Positions 59,101-64,000 of a DNA stretch of 64,000 nucleotides are shown here, piece after piece (position 1 is the first letter of the stretch; every line of letters starts with the position of its first letter). The notes below the pieces were generated by a model that ran no database searches, had not been told where the DNA came from, and saw only the letters and a list, made by a program, of their open reading frames with translations. The stretch is from contig NC_052509.1 in the NCBI RefSeq assembly GCF_014356525.2, forward strand, positions 31,829,898-31,893,897, given 5' to 3'. Origin of the DNA: Nilaparvata lugens (lineage: Eukaryota > Arthropoda > Insecta > Hemiptera > Delphacidae). The translations under genes and the position numbers were made by a program.

Positions 59101-61356
59101 ATCCTCACATGCTGAAATTTAGCAACGGTGTGAATCCAATTTTAACAGTAGACATGCCGAACCACCTTCCTTTGAAGGGCCGCCGCTGACGCTCAACAGA
59201 ATGAACAAGTGCAGGTGGAGACATAAAAAAGACCATCAACATGTGTGAAACAACACAAACATATCAGCGGGACACATGTCATACGAGTAAATAAAAATCT
59301 GAAAGCAGACTCGGCTGCTCGACGACCTGTCAAGAGGATGTGAACTGTGATTGACACAGTCAACAGCTCCCTTTCTGAAAAGAGAGAGAATGAGAGAGTG
59401 AATGAGAGAATGTGTATGTTTGAAAAGAGGGAGAAATGTGTTTGAGCATACGATAACAAAAAGATAAAGGCTACCTGTTGTTTTTCCCCACAGGAAAAGA
59501 GAATAAGTAATTTGTCGGGATGAAAACAGTTGACTGAGGATTATGGAATCAAAAGGGCTGGAAAAAGATCATCGACATCTAGTGAAAAAATTACCAATGA
59601 ATTCCTCGCCTTAAGCTTGGATTGTGTATGTCATGATGAGAAAAGCTATTGTGTGTTGTAATAACAACAATCACCAAGTTTGAATAGTCTCAATAGAGTA
59701 TTGTCATAGATAAAGGATAAGCATAAGTTTATTATTTAAGCATAATTTATGCTTATAATTATGTTTCAATTTATAATTATTATATAATTATGTGTATTAT
59801 TTAAGCATAAGTTTCTATATTTATTGTCTCTGGTATTGTCGAGTATGCATTGAATTTGAAAGTTTCTATTTATCTACACATCCTTAGTAATCTTTAATCC
59901 GGACATTTCCACAAAATTGATATGTAGGAATTCTCTAATGATTGCAATGTATTTTAGTAAAGTTCAAGTTGAAGGCTTTACGGCTTGACCAATATTGATT
60001 CAAGGTAGGAAACATATTGATAATCCGAATTAGATAATCTAACTGGTTATTGTGTACTTTTTTTTAACTTTTTCATTGAATAAATTATTAACACTCAATT
60101 TTTAAACTTGATAATCAACCGAAATCAAATAGGTTCTAGATCACTATACTTGTACATCAATAACTTATTTCTACAAAATCAATGAAACTTGTATTAAATT
60201 ATTCAACAATGGCCCATCAATTGGGTTCAAATGTCACCCTAAAATTCACATCCGAGTCATTTCTATGTAATCAATCGAAACTATATTAAATTATTCATCC
60301 AAATAAATCCATACTGTGATAGATCGAGCTGATGGCTCAATCAATCAGTATGTAATAAAGTACAGGTGAATTAATAATTCAAACTTTCACGATTCGAGTG
60401 CAATAAAATTGTCAGTCCAGTAACCCACTAGGTACCAAACTCTGGCAATTTGAATCGGTGATTTACCTCAAATATCGGGCTATTTCAAATGCTGTTGCAA
60501 TACCCAGATGTATATAACCAGAAAATGTAATTATTTTCGTTTTACCCCGGGGTGCGCGGAGTTGCAATGAATACAAGGTAAAGCTCAGAGGTGTAAGGAT
60601 ATTTTATGGCTTTTGTTTCGCTACAATCTCTCGAGGGTGTATCGTGGTCCCTGTTGAATATACTTGGCTACTTTTCTCGGGGCTGATCTCTTTCCAACTT
60701 TTGAGAAACTTGAGAAGAATTGTAGAAATATCAGGAGGTGCTTCTTATCGTAGCTAGAACTTTGGCCCATGTTCCAGATTGGATCACCAACTTTTAGATA
60801 GTGAAGGATGGCTTTTTATTCTGGAGGATTTCCAAGATGGATGTTATAGAACAATGATTTTGGATCGAGGAATAATATTTTACGGGCTTTATGAGTGAAG
60901 ATTTCTCTTGAAAAATGATTTTCGATCGAAAGATTATAATTATGAATTATCTTCTAGAAGATTGAAGAAACGAGTCTGTTATAATAATGATTGTGACAAT
61001 GGTAGAAAAATCTGGTACTATTCAACGACAGGGATGATCTACTAAGAATGTGAAACTGGATAAAAGTGATGAATATATTTTCAAGAAATAAATGAACAAA
61101 TATCATAAAATAATACAAATAAATTGTTTCGACTACAAAAGTCACAGGGTGTAAATGATTCCACTGTATATTTGTCAAAAGAAACGTAAAGGAATACGAA
61201 ACGAATAGGAATACTAAAAGGATACTCAACTAGGCTGACTCTATGCTGCATAATACTTACCTAGACTGATTCTAAGCTGCATTGATTTCCACTTACTTTA
61301 TATATTTACTTTTGAATTACGCGTCCTCTATTTCATTTTTCAATCGCAGTATTTTT
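59101..61356. other. No gene seen
   Basis: Mixed to AT-rich sequence. A 91-residue minus-strand frame at 60954-61229 and an 88-residue one at 59193-59459 have no recognisable features. Confidence 0.45.
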
Positions 61357-61484
61357 ACTTTCCTTGCCCTATTACCATAGGTAAGGAAAGTATTGCTTTC
61401 CGAAAAAAATTAAGGTACCCCAATTTCTAAATTTCTATACGTTTCAAGGTCCCCTGAGTCCAAAAAAGTGGTTTTTGGGTATTG

Positions 61485-61520
<36 letters not shown>

Positions 61521-62141
61521 ACGATATCTCATCTCCCAATCAACGGAATGACTTGAAATTTGGAACGTAAGGTCCTTACAATATAAGGATCCGACACGAA
61601 AAATTTCGATCAAATGCGATTCAAGATGGCGGCTATAATGGCGAAAATGTTGTCAAAAACAGGGTTTTTGGCGATTTTCTCGAAAACGGCTTCAACGATT
61701 TTGATTAAAGTTATATCTAAAATAGTCATCGATTAGCTTCTATCGACTGCCACAAGTCCCATATATCTGTAAAAATTTCTGGAGCTCCACCCCATCTATG
61801 CAAAGTTCGATTTTAGATTCTCAATTATCAGGCTTCAGATACAATTTAAACAAAATATTTCTAGTGGAAATGATTGAGAATCTCTACAAATAATGTTCAG
61901 TAACATTTTCACCTAAAATTAAAAATAAGCTCGAAATTCGAGAAAATGTGATCATCCAATAATTGCAAACTGTTGGCAACTGTTGATTCTATTAAATGAT
62001 TCACTATGAAGAGATAGCAGATCTCGTGTGTCTCTAGCGTTATTGCCCTGTCACCAGCTGGCTCAAATCTTTGAATAGTAGACTTAAGATGCGCGGGAAC
62101 ACTAGCGTCAGGTGTTCAATTTTCATAACGGCAAGGAAAGT
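61357..62141. mobile_element. Non-autonomous DNA element with actttccttgcc TIRs
   Basis: The left end actttccttgcc (61357-61368) and right end ggcaaggaaagt (62130-62141) are exact inverted repeats. The left end also has a local hairpin (tactttcctt 61356-61365 with aaggaaagta 61383-61392). The interior contains a (GT)n run at about 61488-61519 and no ORF of substance. I remember this consensus as abundant in planthopper sequence. Its right part lies inside the 1.2-kb duplication and is repeated at 63190-63341. Confidence 0.7.
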
Positions 62142-62526
62142 TGTGTGAGTGCGCCACACCAGATTTTATTACATGGTTAGATATAAACAGCACTTCAGGT
62201 TATGTGCGAGCATCCCACTCTGAAAAAATCATCAGGTTACTTTCAAATAAAATGGAGTATTCTTATTTCAATGTAATTCTCTAATCATTCTTTGAATCCT
62301 GAAGTTCAATTTGTGTAGCCTACCCTGAAAAATTATGTCAGCCTTAATCTTTCAATAATTTTTCTAAAGTATTTAACTTTATTAATTTCTTACTCTGTAA
62401 CCTATTCTAAGATAACATCTATCCGAGATAATATATTTATATTCTCTGTTGAATGTTTTAAAACAAAATATGTTTATTTGACCGAGTCACTTTATTTTTA
62501 GACCAAATGTTAGCTCATCTCAACAG

Positions 62527-62787
62527 TTGTCGTTTGAATGGAACAGCGCTGTCGTTACTGAGACTAGTGTTAATGTTTACATCGTTCTCAAAGCTATGTT
62601 GATGTGTGAATCCTGGCCCGAAAGCCTTTCAAAGCAAATGCAAGTCTGTTGTTCTCTTGGTGTGTTTAAAGTGGTGTATGGCGTCGAAATTAGTGATGCG
62701 TCGAACAAAAATATCTTCTCTATTATTTATGCTGTTCCGCTGACAAAGTGTCGCTATTTGAAGATCGAATTATGTTTAAAAGTCTAA
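62527..62787 (+). other. 86-residue ORF in the duplication, copy 1 (coding doubtful)
   Basis: Starts TTG at 62527, so an ATG start would be internal (62598 or later). It has no recognisable domain, and Cys residues are scattered. Its duplicate at 63727-63987 encodes an identical protein, but the whole DNA is nearly identical, so no selection can be inferred. Confidence 0.15.
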
Positions 62788-62915
62788 AAGTCTAAAAGTT
62801 GACGTGATTGAGATATCAACTTATTCTATTTATATTCGCACTACTAGCCGGTACATCAAAACTATCTTTTAGTGATTCTTTTAGTGTAGAGTTGATTTGG
62901 AAACTAAACCAACTA

Positions 62916-63000
62916 CAGTCGAACCTCTATATAACGAAGTCGATTATCCCGAGAAAAAATTCGCTGCAGAGAGGTATTCGTTATTGAGAGGTTGTTCTGT
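62916..63000 (+). mobile_element. pogo/Tigger-like transposon terminus
   Basis: cagtcgaacctctatataac after a TA dinucleotide matches the well-known terminal sequence of pogo/Tigger elements (CAGT-RAACCTC-ATATAACGAA). It continues ttcgttattgagagg. No inverted partner is found before the duplication boundary, so this is a truncated end. Confidence 0.6.
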
Positions 63001-63189
63001 CAAGAGAACTGCCACGATATTATGAATCTTGTAATATCGTATCACGGCGGTTGAACACAAAATACGGTAATTTTGGCAATAAATACAGTATAAATACTAT
63101 AATAACTCAACTTTCCTATTTTTTAATGTTTTATTTGAAAAAGAGAGTAATTTTCAGTTGAATTTTGAATTTGAATGAAACATAATGTT

Positions 63190-64000
63190 TAATAAACGAC
63201 TCACTATGAAGAGATAGCAGATCTCGTGTGTCTCTAGCGTTATTGCCCTGTCACCAGCTGGCTCAAATCTTTGAATAGTAGACTTAAGATGCGCGGGAAC
63301 ACTAGCGTCAGGTGTTCAATTTTCATAACGGCAAGGAAAGTTGTGTGAGTGCGCCACACCAGATTTTATTACATGGTTAGATATAAACAGCACTTCCGGT
63401 TATGTGCGAGCATCCCACTCTGAAAAAATCATCAGGTTACTTTCAAATAAAATGGAGTATTCTTATTTCAATGTAATTCTCTAATCATTCTTTGAATCCT
63501 GAAGTTCAATTTGTGTAGCCTACCCTGAAAAATTATGTCAGCCTTAATCTTTCAATAATTTTTCTAAAGTATTTAACTTTATTAATTTCTTACTCTGTAA
63601 CCTATTCTAAGATAACATCTATCCGAGATAATATATTTATATTCTCTGTTGAATGTTTTAAAACAAAATATGTTTATTTGACCGAGTCACTTTATTTTTA
63701 GACCAAATGTTAGCTCATCTCAACAGTTGTCGTTTGAATGGAACAGCGCTGTCGTTACTGAGACTAGTGTTAATGTTTACATCGTTCTCAAAGCTATGTT
63801 GATGTGTGAATCCTGGCCCGAAAGCCTTTCAAAGCAAATGCAAGTCTGTTGTTCTCTTGGTGTGTTTAAAGTGGTGTATGGCGTCGAAATTAGTGATGCG
63901 TCGAACAAAAATATCTTCTCTATTATTTATGCTGTTCCGCTGACAAAGTGTCGCTATTTGAAGATCGAATTATGTTTAAAGGTCTAAAAGTCTAAAAGTT
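63190..64000 (+). repeat. Tandem duplication, copy 2 (runs off the window)
   Basis: Second copy of the 1,200-bp unit, truncated by the window edge. The true copy number cannot be seen from here. Confidence 0.9.

Larger units (their letters stand above)
61990..63189 (+). repeat. Tandem duplication, copy 1 (1,200-bp unit)
   Basis: Sequence from about 61990 recurs 1,200 bp later (62003 to 63203, 62527 to 63727) with only one or two changes in 800 bp (cttcaggtta versus cttccggtta, aaagtctaaa versus aaggtctaaa). The unit begins inside the actttccttgcc element and includes a pogo/Tigger-like terminus at 62916. Confidence 0.9.

Overview
The window looks like AT-rich, gene-poor nuclear DNA from an insect. 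I see no operons, no long intact conserved ORF and no rRNA or CRISPR. It is dense in microsatellites, minisatellites, recent tandem duplications and interspersed repeats. The interspersed families (the 'gcaccgagcttcgctcg' and 'gaccgagcgaagtgaggtc' pieces, and the 'actttccttgcc'-ended element) resemble repeats I remember from planthopper genomes such as Nilaparvata. That assignment is from memory and only moderately secure.

Layout. 1-3310: unremarkable AT-rich DNA. 3451-5934: near-perfect tandem duplication (1.24 kb unit). 6078-8879: about 54 copies of a 52-bp minisatellite. 8981-11515: a second tandem duplication carrying (GA)n tracts. 12548-13600: a 1-kb polypyrimidine strand. 16263-16860: GC-rich duplicated repeat fragment. 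19233-26450: several interspersed repeats, an octamer array, a (CT)n(CA)n tract, and a 770-bp-spaced duplication around a CTCGG-rich block. 34308-34727: a 5'-truncated LINE fragment with an 11-bp target-site duplication (TSD). 39415-39756 and 45828-46009: small MITE-like elements. 57288-57386: one plausible internal exon of an unidentified host gene. 57440-58140: a purine-rich strand. 61357-62141: a non-autonomous DNA element. 61990-64000: a third recent duplication (1.2 kb unit).

The most interesting region is 46222-54610, a three-level nest. The outermost layer is a foldback/MITE-like element (ends agagtgagtcatat, with 160-bp units arranged head-to-head). It was interrupted by a non-LTR retrotransposon whose reverse transcriptase is recognisable on both sides (47050-47518 and 53014-53568). 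That LINE was in turn interrupted by a 5,489-bp element at 47519-53007. The inner element has terminal inverted repeats (first 48 bp identical), termini AG...CT and an exact 6-bp TSD (cattgc), the insertion signature of Polinton/Maverick elements, but it is far smaller than a typical Polinton. I see no DNA polymerase B, integrase or capsid gene in it.

Instead the inner element carries TTAGG telomere-like repeats and AAGGTC arrays in its TIRs, two tRNA-like sequences and an 11-bp TTCAGTCAGTG array. It also has a 47-bp stop-free minisatellite and, on the minus strand, a small family of unrecognised paralogous ORFs sharing YWCEF-CG and AGFS...RVKRFR...SGDPA motifs. Plus- and minus-strand units converge on polyadenylation signals about 130 bp apart. 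I infer a non-autonomous or novel cargo-bearing Polinton-like element. This is the best candidate for an undescribed system in the window.
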